Positions 1 through 9,998 of a stretch of 63,898 nucleotides of DNA are shown here, in pieces; the stretch's first letter is position 1, and each line of letters begins with the position of its first letter. The stretch is from Nemertoderma westbladi. Its lineage: Eukaryota > Xenacoelomorpha > Nemertodermatida > Nemertodermatidae. Location: contig JAUCBJ010000753.1 in NCBI GenBank assembly GCA_032718475.1, positions 1-63,898 on the forward strand, read 5' to 3'. The position numbers and the translations under genes are program-made. A model generated the notes under the pieces. That model was not told where the DNA came from. It was given only the letters and a program-made list of their open reading frames with translations, and did no database searches.

Positions 1-14
1 TACATGTTCTACGC

Positions 15-893
15 ATGTCCTTAGATCATTATAATGATGATGGGGTGATGATAACTCCACCTACTGGCTCCAGAAGTCGAGGAAATCCTGCCAAGTACCT
101 AACTGATCTAAACTTTGCTGATGACTTAGGAGTACTCTCAGAATCATTAGAGGGAGCCCAACGGCTCCTCAGCTCATTAGAACATGCTGCTTCTAATGTT
201 GGTCTTTTTATTAACTCCAGAAAGACCAAAATTCTGACAGTTAACTTTGAAAGTCCTCAGCAAGTCTCTGATCGGATGAGCATAAGCTCAAAGGATGGTA
301 TGCTTGAGCATGTGGACGACTTCTGTTACCTGGGATCATGGATCCGGAAGTCAGATGAGGACCTTCGAATACGTAAGGGAAAGGCATGGGCAGCCTTGAA
401 TAGGCTTTCCAGGATTTGGAAGTCACCTAGAATTAATCGGAAACTTAAGGTCCGATTATTTAAAGCAGCAGTAGTTCCAGTACTCCTCTACGGGAGTCCA
501 TGCTGGGCTCTAACTGCTGAGGACACCATATCTCTGGATGGCACATTCACAAGAATGCTACGCCGGGTACATTGTGTCAAGTACAATGCATACATCTCCA
601 ACCAGACACTATATAACATTGGAGGTGTCTCATTGGTTCCCCCAAGCTTGACACTAGAACAAAATCGCCTCCGCTTTGCAGGACATTGCTTTCGCCGTGA
701 GGACCAGCCAGTGCATAATCTTGTACTTTGGCAGCCTCATGGAGTGAATAAGCATGGTGGACAGCCCATGACTTTCTTGAGACGCATCTTAAAGGACACT
801 GGCCTTAAAGATGCGGATGATCTAGCAAAAGTCATGGGTGATAGGGAGTTGTGGCGGTGCAATTTTGTTGACAAGCCGGCACAGCATTCTTAA
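15..893 (+). CDS. Non-LTR retrotransposon reverse transcriptase, C-terminal part (copy 1)
   Basis: Reverse transcriptase of a LINE, which copies element RNA into DNA at the target site. The 292-residue frame is open and begins just inside the RT domain: FADD (motif C) lies at residues 34-37, followed by the thumb segment with YLGSW near residue 105 and a C-terminal region ending near DRELW. Motifs A and B would lie upstream and are outside the window or lost. The protein matches the copy at 19.3-20.5 kb nearly residue for residue, but this one has no internal frameshift. The DNA ends in a (TAG)6 tail, the usual mark of a LINE 3' end. Clade is uncertain (RTE-like or related). Probably a 5'-truncated, recently inserted copy. 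Confidence 0.85.
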   Translation: MSLDHYNDDGVMITPPTGSRSRGNPAKYLTDLNFADDLGVLSESLEGAQRLLSSLEHAASNVGLFINSRKTKILTVNFESPQQVSDRMSISSKDGMLEHVDDFCYLGSWIRKSDEDLRIRKGKAWAALNRLSRIWKSPRINRKLKVRLFKAAVVPVLLYGSPCWALTAEDTISLDGTFTRMLRRVHCVKYNAYISNQTLYNIGGVSLVPPSLTLEQNRLRFAGHCFRREDQPVHNLVLWQPHGVNKHGGQPMTFLRRILKDTGLKDADDLAKVMGDRELWRCNFVDKPAQHS

Positions 894-923
894 AAATGCA
901 GCTGCAATGCAGCATGCCGATCC

Positions 924-941
924 TAGTAGTAGTAGTAGTAG
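924..941 (+). repeat. (TAG)6 3' tail of LINE copy 1
   Basis: Six TAG units directly follow the LINE 3' untranslated segment. The same tail occurs as (CTA)9 on the reverse-oriented copy at 18461 and in degenerate form at 20587, so it is the element's own 3' end. Confidence 0.85.
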
Positions 942-1031
942 CCATTTGCTCCATGTTCACCACGGCATGAATAATAGTCAGCAGAATACCTAATTTGAGA
1001 AAAATACATTGTATCTAGTTCTGCCTTCAAA

Positions 1032-1722
1032 CTACTTAATACTGAAATTATATGGGGATATCAATGTATTTATAATCAATGTATTTTTCAAACGTTGAAA
1101 AAAGTACTGATTGCTTGCATTTTCCCCAGTATTTGTTTCAAATTCTGCAATACCTGGCATAAGTCGATGTGCTGCAGGATCATGATTATATGGGAATGCC
1201 CTTGTCTGGAATATTGTTGGAAGAAGTGGATATGTTTTGTCTGGCCTCCAGCTTTGGACATCTTCCAAATACCTTTTTGAACCGAGAGCATCACTTTTCT
1301 GCTTTTTCCAGAAAGCTCTAGAGTCTGGAATATTACTTTTAAATTGCAAAAGTTCATTTGCAACCGTTTGACGAGTAAGTGGCATATTTAAAAGATCATT
1401 TCTAGTTGGCAATATATTATCTTTCCCTAAATTACGAAAAGCCAATGAAGCATTTAGTTTGCCTCTACCCCTTTTATCTTTGTTATAAAAATGAAATGCA
1501 AGTTCCTCACATTGTGCAGCACGTGGGTTCTTAAAAAGCCAATGTTCATAAGTTTTCTCCCAGGTAGATTTTGGAAATTTTATATCTCTCCTTCTATCCT
1601 GAAATGCACACCCATCTCCACTTAGGAATACAAATGGAAAGGCTCGTGGAAGATATCCTGGTGTATTTTCAGGTATGGGAGATGATTTATCAACACCTGG
1701 AAACTCTAACCTCTGTAAAATG
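1032..1722 (-). pseudogene. Helitron-like protein, segment before the Rep domain
   Basis: This minus-strand frame is open from about 1722 down to a stop at 1032, although its first ATG is only at 1445. Near 1650-1620 it reads YLPRAFPFVF, close to the motif that opens the Helitron-like N region, and near 1310 it has AFWKKQKSDAL, matching the segment just before Rep motif 1. The frame then ends without the motif-1 FxTxTCN segment, so the catalytic HUH nuclease is missing and the element is truncated at its 3' side. It continues the gene at 1728-3071 after a frameshift near 1725. Assignment to a Helitron superfamily protein is confident; the exact family is not. Confidence 0.75.
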
Positions 1723-1727
1723 GTACT

Positions 1728-3071
1728 TTAGACAGTTCCAGCTATTATCTCGCCAGGTCGTTCACTGACATATTCAATGTTACCTACATGTGCCATGGCA
1801 TTACCCTGTCCCTCATCATTGGAGTAGTCACGGGATAAAATTTCAACTTCCTCACAAACCATTCCCAAAAAATCAAATTTTGTTGACTGACCCTGGCCAT
1901 TATTTCCGAGGTTAATATTTTGGTCATTGTTACCCATTGATGTAGCATTAGGATCAAAGTAATTTCTCTGTAAAGCAAAGTTAACTATGGTTCTCAGAGT
2001 AATTGGTGTCACTTCGTCACCACCATTGTCATGGTCCAATATATCACTATTATGGAATTGTTTAATCAAACTCCATAAATCATCTACAAACTTGAGTGTA
2101 TTACCCTGAGAATCACTTTCAAGGAGAACTTCCAACTTATATTTTTCTAATAGAGCTGCACCCAATTCCATGCTGGAAGTTATCCAATGTTTAAAAACCG
2201 GAATAGTCAATTCTCTATCAGCCCTTGCCAATAATTGATTATCATCAATTATTCGCAAACCAATTGGCATTCCTTGTTGATTACCATGACCATTCTCTAA
2301 CTGAGATTGCAATAATTCCATATTCGCATTAGAAAATGTACACCAGTTATTAGCACATGTGCTCTCCTTACAATATAAGTAATATGGCCTTTTGAAACCT
2401 GTTGCAGGACATACCATATCCCTTTCCATAAAATGTTTTGCCCTTTTTATTTTATCCATATTTACGGTAGCCTCATGAATGACTTTGCCATCTGTTTTTG
2501 ACACCATGACAACGAATGGCATACTAGAAAAGTCCCACCATGGCAAATTTTTAGCTTGTAATGGTTGCTTTAAGTTGTAACAAATTGAACCATGTTTTGT
2601 GAATGGTATATTGTTCTTTTTGTTACGATAAATATGAACTGATAATAATGTTGGTGACAATACCATACGTTCAGCCTTTGTTAATGTATCCACAAAAGCT
2701 TCATATTCCACATCTCCAAATACATCTAAAGACATTAGATTAGCAGATGAATATGGATTTAAATCAATTAAATTAGTATTCCACTCCTCCATGTTGTCAC
2801 TACAATTACTATTTGGTGGTGTATTATCTGCCTCTGGTGGTTTTGAATATTTTGGGAATACAGTACTATCTACTACATTATAAAATGACTCACAGTTTGT
2901 ACAGATCCCGTCAACCTCTCTATCACTTGAAACATAAACATTAGAGTCAGTGAACTTGTCTGAAAGTGTTATACAATATTCACTTATGACTTGTGATTTT
3001 TGAAGGATTTCAAGTAAATTAGTATCTTCAAGTCTTACATTATTTTTTAATTCTGGAACTATTTTCATCAT
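1728..3071 (-). CDS. Helitron-like protein, DUF6570-like N-terminal domain
   Basis: A 447-residue minus-strand frame. Residues about 120-270 (LTKAERMVLSPTLLSVHIYR, then WWDFSSMPFVVMV and an ERDMVCP segment) resemble the DUF6570 region that precedes the Helitron N domain in Helitron and Helentron proteins. Two CxxC-type cysteine pairs occur, near residues 57-60 and 236-243, and may bind zinc. It sits between the Cys-rich N-terminal ORFs upstream (3264-5453) and the Rep-proximal segment at 1032-1722, all in the same orientation, so it is one gene broken by introns or frameshifts. About three quarters of it is repeated in inverted orientation at 5423-6557. Confidence 0.75.
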   Translation of the reverse strand: MMKIVPELKNNVRLEDTNLLEILQKSQVISEYCITLSDKFTDSNVYVSSDREVDGICTNCESFYNVVDSTVFPKYSKPPEADNTPPNSNCSDNMEEWNTNLIDLNPYSSANLMSLDVFGDVEYEAFVDTLTKAERMVLSPTLLSVHIYRNKKNNIPFTKHGSICYNLKQPLQAKNLPWWDFSSMPFVVMVSKTDGKVIHEATVNMDKIKRAKHFMERDMVCPATGFKRPYYLYCKESTCANNWCTFSNANMELLQSQLENGHGNQQGMPIGLRIIDDNQLLARADRELTIPVFKHWITSSMELGAALLEKYKLEVLLESDSQGNTLKFVDDLWSLIKQFHNSDILDHDNGGDEVTPITLRTIVNFALQRNYFDPNATSMGNNDQNINLGNNGQGQSTKFDFLGMVCEEVEILSRDYSNDEGQGNAMAHVGNIEYVSERPGEIIAGTV

Positions 3072-3332
3072 TTCATTTTTAATCCTGGAAGCTATTTAAA
3101 TCCTTATCAAATCCTGGAGTCTGTCTACCACAAGCAATACAATGTAAACGTTTTAAGTTATCATAGACAGCATGCATATTTCTCAGACCAATCAAACTTG
3201 TTATTTCCAAGTTTGCAGTGAAATCTTCTGATGAACTGTTTGAAGGATTTTCAAGCCATTGGTTCAATACTTGGCCTGATGTGGTTCTTTTATATTGATT
3301 TTTGCAACATCTAATGGTGGGATTGTATTATC
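2174..3332 (+). repeat. Inverted-repeat arm 1 of Helitron-like gene
   Basis: Reverse complement of 5423-6557 with very few substitutions, separated by a 2.09-kb spacer. The other arm lacks 27 bp around the codons matching 3070. The arm ends lie inside coding sequence, not at element termini. Confidence 0.95.
3079..3267 (-). CDS. Helitron-like gene, short linking ORF
   Basis: A 62-residue frame bridging 3264-4289 and 1728-3071. It contains a CxxC (CIACGR) that could complete a zinc-binding site. It reads as a continuation of the upstream ORF (an AKY / NQWLENPS junction after a one-base shift). The copy in the inverted repeat at about 5480-5635 preserves the same residues up to a TAG that replaces the glutamine codon after CGR. 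Confidence 0.5.
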   Translation of the reverse strand: MNQWLENPSNSSSEDFTANLEITSLIGLRNMHAVYDNLKRLHCIACGRQTPGFDKDLNSFQD

Positions 3333-4289
3333 AGCAATAAATCGACCACTAGATGAAATATTACCCAATTGTATTTGTGACTGAGAAATCTTGCCAACGC
3401 GGCTAAGTGTTGTTGCCAAACATGATGTTTGAGGTGCACAAACTTGTTTCACTTCAAAGTTAATAATGTCATTGACACGTTCACATACTTTAACTTTGAC
3501 AACCAAACCAGTGTTATTTGTATACAGAATATAACGCTTGTCATTAGCCAGCTCACATGCTGCGATTAGTTCAACATCTTGAGAAGTTGAACAATCTACA
3601 TTCACCAAAAGATTACACTCAAAATGAATTGTTATTTTTCTCCCTCCATATTCATAGAAACCCGAATGGAACTTAGCAGCTGCTTTACTGTCAATAAGCC
3701 GCGTTTTATCACAGACTTTGCAGGTTCTTAAAAAACAACGTTCCTGAAAAGATGTATTTGTGACCTCAGCTGGTTCAATAACAACATTAGCTGGATTAAT
3801 ATTTGAAAGCGATTTTTGAACCTTGTGTTGTACATATGAGACATCATATGTCATTCTACTTGTATTCCCCCTATCCTCGTGACATTGTGGGCCAGAATAT
3901 AATTCAAAAAGATGTGGATGCCTTTCTATATGATTTGATATATCACGGTTCACCTTTTGTAACATATTCTCAAATGTGTCTGCATCTATTCTTGGAGTAT
4001 TAAAGTTTCCCTGAAAATCGTTCATTGTTGCAACTCCAAACCGATTCTTAACTTCGTAATTGAAGTCCTTTAATCGATAATACTTTAAATTACCTTTACC
4101 ATAGTAGTACAATTTAGATGTATTTTGTCGATCTTTGTACGATTGTGGACCAATATATGGTTCAAGAGAAAAACTCTCGCGAAATAACTTATGGTCAAGG
4201 AAATAGGAATTCACACGTTGCAGTATATCAAGAAAAAGTGACTCATTATTGAGAACTGTTTCTACATTGTGACCTTGGTTTTTTAACAC
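3264..4289 (-). CDS. Helitron-like gene, repeat-containing exon
   Basis: A 341-residue frame without a domain I can name. It has an internal duplication: YIGPQSYKDRQNTSKLYY near residue 45 and YSGPQCHEDRGNTSRMTY near residue 131, each followed by a short basic segment. A CxxC pair (CKVCDK) lies near residue 190. A plausible intron separates it from the upstream exon: a GTAAGT donor at about 4387 and the reading frame resuming at 4289. It overlaps the small ORF 3079-3267 by four bases, and the inverted-repeat arm begins within its 3' end (3332). The role is probably DNA binding or regulation in the element protein, which is inference. Confidence 0.55.
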   Translation of the reverse strand: MLKNQGHNVETVLNNESLFLDILQRVNSYFLDHKLFRESFSLEPYIGPQSYKDRQNTSKLYYYGKGNLKYYRLKDFNYEVKNRFGVATMNDFQGNFNTPRIDADTFENMLQKVNRDISNHIERHPHLFELYSGPQCHEDRGNTSRMTYDVSYVQHKVQKSLSNINPANVVIEPAEVTNTSFQERCFLRTCKVCDKTRLIDSKAAAKFHSGFYEYGGRKITIHFECNLLVNVDCSTSQDVELIAACELANDKRYILYTNNTGLVVKVKVCERVNDIINFEVKQVCAPQTSCLATTLSRVGKISQSQIQLGNISSSGRFIADNTIPPLDVAKINIKEPHQAKY

Positions 4290-4387
4290 CTTTTTGAAAT
4301 GTATCCAAGAAAACCATTTATAAGTAGTAATGTTGTGGTTTGGAAAACCATGATTTTAAAAATTGTTAAGATAAATACTACTTACAG

Positions 4388-4782
4388 TTTTATTACTAGA
4401 TGTCCCATACAGTATTTTACACATTTTGCTATCATTATAACACCAGCTAGTAATATTATCAGCCTCAGCACACTCGTAATCAGTAAGTACACCTTTGATT
4501 ATAATATCATTATTGCCAATACAAGCCTCAATATCAGATAAAGAAATATATTTATATTTATTACTGGTCCTCTGGTTTTCTCTTTCTAGAATTCTGATTT
4601 CCTTCACCACTAATTGTATATGGTATCGCACTTGATTCACATTCATTTGTATTAGTTTCCAATGTATGTTTACCATCAAACAGTTCTGTAATTTTAGATG
4701 GTAATTTTCTCTTTCTAGGACGACCACGGCCACCCACACCACCCATTACGAGATCAATTTTGGTTAATTCAAAATGTTTCAC
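4388..4782 (-). CDS. Helitron-like gene, AT-hook exon
   Basis: Two overlapping minus-strand frames cover this interval. The 5' part (4782-4561) carries a GRGRPRKRK AT-hook, a minor-groove DNA-binding motif. The continuation in another frame (to about 4388) reads SDIEACIGNNDIIIKG and ends at a GTAAGT splice donor. A frame change near 4570 is needed to join them. This suggests a DNA-binding N-terminal region of the Helitron-like protein. The intron to the next exon would be only about 98 bp. Confidence 0.5.
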
Positions 4783-5453
4783 TGGTTTCCTGTATTAGTC
4801 ATACTAGAACCCAACTCATCATCACCAGAACTTCCGTAAATTTTATCATGTTCACTTCTATATCTTTGCTCTAATTTGCGTAGGTCTATAAAATATTTTT
4901 CATTTTCCAGACCACTTCCAAAACTTTTTACAGTTGTTTGTACATTTGCATTTATACAATTCTGCCTTCTAATACACCTGACAGAACAAAACCTTCTAAA
5001 ATGACACATAGATTGTATTAAGATTGATATTTCTTTTGAACACATTTCACATACAGGATATTTTGCTTTCTGGCTGATTTTCTTGCACGGCACAGATGTT
5101 TGATGTTTTATTTCCTTATTGAGAGAATTTAGACATTTTCGATTTATCTGTCTCGTTTTCAGACAAGTAGGAGGTGCCATGGAGACAACTAACTCACAAG
5201 GCCTACAATACAACTTACCTACTCGGCCAGAATAAATACCCAGACACTTTCTACACTTTGTCAATAATTCAGTAGGCCTACTGTTTTCTGCAGTTCGTTT
5301 AGAACCAACAGAAGCAACAAACTGTGTTTTGCTTCTACGTTCCCCACACTTTCCACAAAAGACCATTCCTCTGGCAACAAACTTTCTGATTACAGTGCAC
5401 TTGTCCCTTTTCTTTTTGGTTGGATAATACAATCCCACCATTAGATGTTGCAA
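4779..5453 (-). CDS. Helitron-like gene, Cys-rich N-terminal exon
   Basis: A 224-residue frame rich in CxxC pairs: CGKCGERRSKTQF near residue 34, CRKC near 68, CRPC near 85, CEMC near 132 and a later FCSVRC near 155. These look like two or three zinc fingers, as often found at the N-terminus of Helitron-type transposases. The open frame starts inside the first bases of the inverted-repeat arm (5423-5453), so the original start may have been replaced when the inverted copy formed. It overlaps the AT-hook ORF by four bases. Confidence 0.6.
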   Translation of the reverse strand: MQHLMVGLYYPTKKKRDKCTVIRKFVARGMVFCGKCGERRSKTQFVASVGSKRTAENSRPTELLTKCRKCLGIYSGRVGKLYCRPCELVVSMAPPTCLKTRQINRKCLNSLNKEIKHQTSVPCKKISQKAKYPVCEMCSKEISILIQSMCHFRRFCSVRCIRRQNCINANVQTTVKSFGSGLENEKYFIDLRKLEQRYRSEHDKIYGSSGDDELGSSMTNTGNQ

Positions 5454-6557
5454 AAATCAATATAAAAGAACCACATCAGGCCAAGTATTGTATCCAATGG
5501 CTTGAAAATCCTTCAAACAGTTCATCAGAAGATTTCACTGCAAACTTGGAAATAACAAGTTTGATTGGTCTGAGAAATATGCATGCTGTCTATGATAACT
5601 TAAAACTTTTACATTGTATTGCTTGTGGTAGATAGACTCCAGGATTTGATAAGGATTTAAATAGCCTTGTAGTTCCAGAATTAAAAAATAATGTAAGACT
5701 TGAAGATACTAATTTACTTGAAATCCTTCAAAAATCACAAGTCATAAGTGAATATTGTATAACACTTTCAGACAAGTTCACTGACTCTAATGTTTATGTT
5801 TCAAGTGATAGAGAGGTTGACGGGATCTGTACAAACTGTGAGTCATTTTATAATGTAGTAGATAGTACTGTATTCCCAAAATATTCAAAACCACCAGAGG
5901 CAGATAATACACCACCAAATAGTAATTGTAGTGACAACATGGAGGAGTGGAATACTAATTTAATTGATTTAAATCCATATTCATCTGCTAATCTAATGTC
6001 TTTAGATGTATTTGGAGATGTGGAATATGAAGCTTTTGTGGATACATTAACAAAGGCTGAACGTATGGTATTGTCACCAACATTATTATCAGTTCATATT
6101 TATCGTAACAAAAAGAACAATATACCATTCACAAAACATGGTTCAATTTGTTACTACTTAAAGCAACCATTACAAGCTAAAAATTTGCCATGGTGGGACT
6201 TTTCTAGTATGCCATTCGTTGTCATGGTGTCAAAAACAGATGGCAAAGTCATTCATGAGGCTACCGTAAATATGGATATAATAAAAAGGGCAAAACATTT
6301 TATGGAAAGGGATATGGTATGTCCTGCAACAGGTTTCAAAAGGCCATATTACTTATATTGTAAGGAGAGCACATGTGCTAATAACTGGTGTACATTTTCT
6401 AATGCGAATATGGAATTATTGCAATCTCAGTTAGAGAATGGTCATGGTAATCAACAAGGAATGCCAATTGGTTTGCGAATAATTGATGATAATCAATTAT
6501 TGGCAAGGGCTGATAGAGAATTGACTATTCCGGTTTTTAAACATTGGATAACTTCCA
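5423..6557 (-). repeat. Inverted-repeat arm 2 of Helitron-like gene
   Basis: Near-identical inverted copy of 2174-3332. It carries gene fragments on the plus strand and stops at ACTTCCA (6557), one short templated insert away from the start of the giant inverted repeat at 6569. Confidence 0.95.
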
Positions 6558-6577
6558 TAGAATGGATAAAACCATAG
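5465..6577 (+). pseudogene. Inverted partial copy of the Helitron-like gene
   Basis: The plus strand encodes the same protein segments as the minus-strand gene at 2174-3332: a short frame at 5420-5635 ending at a TAG where the other copy has glutamine, and a 212-residue frame (5939-6577) covering the MEEWNTN to HWITS part of the DUF6570-like region. Both ends are cut, and the last residues (IEWIKP) come from the junction sequence, not from the element. It is not expected to be functional. Confidence 0.85.
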
Positions 6578-6700
6578 AATGGTTCATACCCATATCCTCA
6601 CTGACACCTAGCTGAAAACCAGGATCGGCCAAATAATGCAAAGAGATCTCTACCCATTGCTTATTTGACAGACAACCACCCCTGTGTTTCGCCCTTATCT
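6569..6700 (-). pseudogene. Harbinger-like transposase fragment (left copy)
   Basis: The minus strand matches the beginning of the right-arm ORF at 54580-54710 (a GGCLSNKQW segment then FFQLGVGEDMG). It is cut off at the arm boundary 6569, so only about 40 residues remain. Confidence 0.55.
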
Positions 6701-6749
6701 TTGCCCAAAAAATGGGTTGCGATCCAGTCTACATTATCCTCACGAATTA

Positions 6750-7060
6750 TTAATTCAACGAAATTATGAAATTAGTCTCACTCTCACACTTAAAACGGTT
6801 AAGGATGTCCTTTCCTTTAGTTTTTACCAAAGAATTGTAAACCCTGAAAATAATGTATATATAAATGGCCTCAATGACGGCAAATAACGTTACTGCTATT
6901 GTTTCATGACTCGCAGTGTGAACTCCATATAAGTTGAGACTGTGATTGTTGCAGTTCACAATTATCACCTTATGGTTTCTATCAATAATCCCTTCCCTTG
7001 GACACCAGTTATAAATTGTTCATGATGTACCTTGTCCAGTGTAGAATCGAAAATCATTCC
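6750..7060 (-). pseudogene. hAT-like (ZMYM1/DUF4371 type) transposase fragment (left copy)
   Basis: The minus strand reads NCNNHSLNL..GVHTASHE followed by a segment resembling the FFG.LE.LY.FF stretch of ZMYM1-like hAT transposases; further 5' a GMIFDSTLDK segment matches the conserved DSTPD motif. The two parts are in different frames, so it is a remnant. It is the mirror of 54210-54510. Confidence 0.6.
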
Positions 7061-7650
7061 ATAATATCTGAAATAAAATAATATATTTATTTATTACTGA
7101 TAGCTACTTGGGAAAAAAGTAGTACTTTTTATCACTATGCTTAAGGTATTATATTTACCGACAGGCATAGTGGTTAATAAAGAATAATGGATAATTAATA
7201 AAGGATCTAGTTGCTTCACGAAGTTTGATCAATGAAGACCAAATACAATTGGAGTTGAATCTATCTACATCTGTTTCTGTTCGAAATGCCATGGTGATGA
7301 AGAGGGCAATTGTAGAGAATCAGAACTTGGGTGAATCCGCTCACTCGACCTGATGCAGTTCTTTTCCCTACTAACTTTTTAAATAGTAATTCTAGGTCTA
7401 ATTCTAGTGATAATTTCAAGTCACCACAGAACAACGAAATGAAATGTCTTTAAATACATCACTTACATATCTGGCGAGCCAATCAGTACCATCAGGTACT
7501 TTGTACTGATAGTAATGATGGTACTTCCACATATTAGATCGGGATCTGGCGACTGGTTGGACCTTCCACCCATATGTAAGTTCGATTCTTTGGTACTGCG
7601 GCCTGATCTCCGCAATTATACTGGTGTCAGTGTCATCACTATAATCGAAA
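7061..7650. other. Arm A sequence between hAT and MULE-like fragments
   Basis: Shared with the right arm (53640-54200). It holds only short frames, including a VPDGTDWLARY segment on the minus strand that may extend the neighbouring transposon gene. No RNA gene or repeat array is seen. Confidence 0.5.
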
Positions 7651-8230
7651 TCATTTTATCTTTTCCAAAATGGAAGGATCAGTACGGTAGAAAGGTTTTA
7701 AATATGAATGTATGGAACTATTCCCATGTGGCACACTGGATAGCTTACTGTTGTATTCCCCACAATATTCGACAAGGTATAACTTGGTTAAGGCCTTTTC
7801 ATCATTTTCGAGACTAGTATGAGTAGTTTTATGGGTTGTATAAAACGTGATACGTTTCTTAATCTTGCTATCAGCTTTTAAGTTTGTGTAATATCTATGC
7901 ATTGAAATTACATCGCTAGTTTCAGGTTGAGGGTTAATTTCATCGAATGTGAAATGTTTACCTTTCTTAAATTTTAGAATAGCAATATTTACCATGTTTA
8001 TAGTAAATGCTCTCAAGAATTTGTACACCTAATTTCTCTTGCCGAATAAACAATTGGTTTACAGTATACTACGGGAATCCCAAGCTCCACAATCATCTGC
8101 ATAGTAGGATTTTGATTTTCCATGATTGGGTGTATTGTTTACTACAAAATAAACATTGTTCTTGTTGCCACGGGGACCTGTATCATAACACTCGATGGGT
8201 CATTCAATTTATCTATTACGAAATCTATGG
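7651..8230 (-). pseudogene. Transposon-type protein fragment, possibly MULE-associated (left copy)
   Basis: The 125-residue minus-strand frame (7651-8028) reads TFDEINPQPETSDVISMHRYY, then a basic stretch, LVEYCGEY and PHGN, ending YRTDPSILEKIK. From memory this layout occurs in invertebrate transposon proteins that also carry a MULE transposase domain. No catalytic residues are present here. The frame is interrupted upstream; the mirrored copy at 53050-53640 has its own disruptions. Function cannot be stated. Confidence 0.4.
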
Positions 8231-8855
8231 TCATAAACCTTACCAGCAACTGGCAATTTAGGAAAGCTACAGTTAATTTCCTTATCTGAGGAGTTATGTA
8301 AAGTTTCTGTAATATCTTTCTCATTATCTCCATTAATATTTATACCATCAGCCACGGCGTTGATATCCTCAGCAACATCAACTGGAGTGGGCAATAAAGA
8401 ATATCGTTGGTATGTTCGGAACTTTGAGAAATTATAGTTTTCTTTAGAAGGGGGGCAAAATGGTTGGGTGTCCAGGTTTTAACTGAAACGTCGCCCCCAC
8501 TGAGAACATAACAATAATTTGAGAAGTGTTGTCTAATTCTGTATCTGTGTACTGTAGTTAGGGTGCAAATCATGTACTTTAGTTCGAATGGAGTTTTTAT
8601 CATACAGTATTCATTTATTCATAGTCACTTATTTACTGAGTAAATACATAAAATACAAGTTCGAAAACTCTTATGCAATTTTTACTTATCCCATTGAATT
8701 CAGAACCCTCACAAATCCGTATAATGCAGGAAACAAAGTGACACGACACAATCAATTGATATATTTGATGGTTTTTTTATGGAAGTTTGCACCCACTTCC
8801 ATAAAATATGAGTTTGAGATGTCTTGTTAGATAATTATTAATTTTATTATATATA

Positions 8856-9266
8856 ATTTTGTTACATTATGTCAACTTATCAGCGTTCGGTTTGTGAAGA
8901 AAGGATTTTATGGTTGCTCATTTATACATTTTAATCATGTACTATATCGAATATAAGTGAAATTTATTAACAGGTACACTGGTACACAGTATTAATTATA
9001 CATTTAAATCTAATTAAAGTTTATTGGAAGATTTTTGAGTTTATTGGATTGTTTAAACAATTATTTACATCCAGCAGCTAGTCCCGTCACTGCAAATTGG
9101 ATAATCATTAACATAAATGGAAATAATATATTCTGGAATACGGTAATTGAAGTTGTTTCCATGTCATTGATTACTTTGCAACGTTCCGTCCTATAGGCCG
9201 CAACGCTGCTGCAGCATTATGAGTAATTCACTAGAACGCTGTTAAGTTGACATAATGTAACAAAAT
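8856..9266. mobile_element. 411-bp MITE with about 32-bp terminal inverted repeats
   Basis: The left end starts ATTTTGTTACATTATGTCAA and the right end is its reverse complement; the pairing continues through CAGCGTTC/GAACGCTG with one mismatch. There is no coding capacity. Flanks share ATA, a possible 3-bp target duplication, but the AT-rich context leaves this open. It lies in the left-arm stretch absent from the right arm, so it inserted there independently. Confidence 0.8.
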
Positions 9267-9998
9267 ATATTGTAACAAACATTTTATTTTTTTTATTTTT
9301 AGATAATCTAAATAATATTTGTCATTTGGGTGTCTCCAAGGGGACATTGTCTTGTAAGAACCATTATATTTTTTAGTGGCCCTTTATGAACAGTGACTAA
9401 TTAAGGTCATTTCGAACTTTTGGCTCAAATGGAACATGGTCTTGCATGGGCCATTGCCTTTTCAAAGGCGTTTGATAACAATTGGCTAATATCGGGCCAC
9501 ATTATAGTTGAGTGGCTCCAAGCGACACTATCCAATATGGTCCATTTCAGATTTGAATGGCTTTAAGGGAAAATTGCCTAATATATATGAAATATATTTC
9601 ATATTTAAGTGGCTCTAATGGACAATGCATGTATATTTATACATTAATTTTAGGGGATCTCGCTTGTTTCACGAGTATCTCTGCATCACTCAGGCAATGA
9701 TCTAGAATCAGTCCCTTTATTACTTTGCCACTTTAAAGTAATCTGTGGGCCATAAATATGGGTGGTTGTTCAAGGCTGTCCAAGTACATGATGCAACTGA
9801 TGGTCCTCTCAGCACTGGCAAACAAGTGATCTTGGTACCCTCCTGCACTATATTCATGCACATTATCAGGTAATTACATTTAACTGCTAGAAAAATCATT
9901 TCTACTCACATTCATTTCATCACAAGGTAATTCGGTTTATATACTCATACTCAATTCGGTATACACTATTGATTGATGCCAATTATTTTTTTCATATA
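9267..9998. other. Left-arm-specific spacer with degenerate roughly 50-bp repeats
   Basis: Between 9330 and 9640 a diverged unit recurs about five times (variants of GTGGCTCYAAGGGACA..TGCC spaced about 50-70 bp). No gene is seen. The segment has no counterpart in the right arm. Confidence 0.45.

Larger units (their letters stand above)
6569..8842 (+). repeat. Giant inverted repeat, left block A
   Basis: Reverse complement of 52470-54712 at high identity with small indels. It contains, on the minus strand, Harbinger-like (6569-6700) and hAT-like (6750-7060) fragments, a transposon-protein segment (7651-8230) and the internal part of a piggyBac-like repeat (about 8590-8842). It diverges from the right arm at 8842, inside that repeat. 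Confidence 0.9.
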
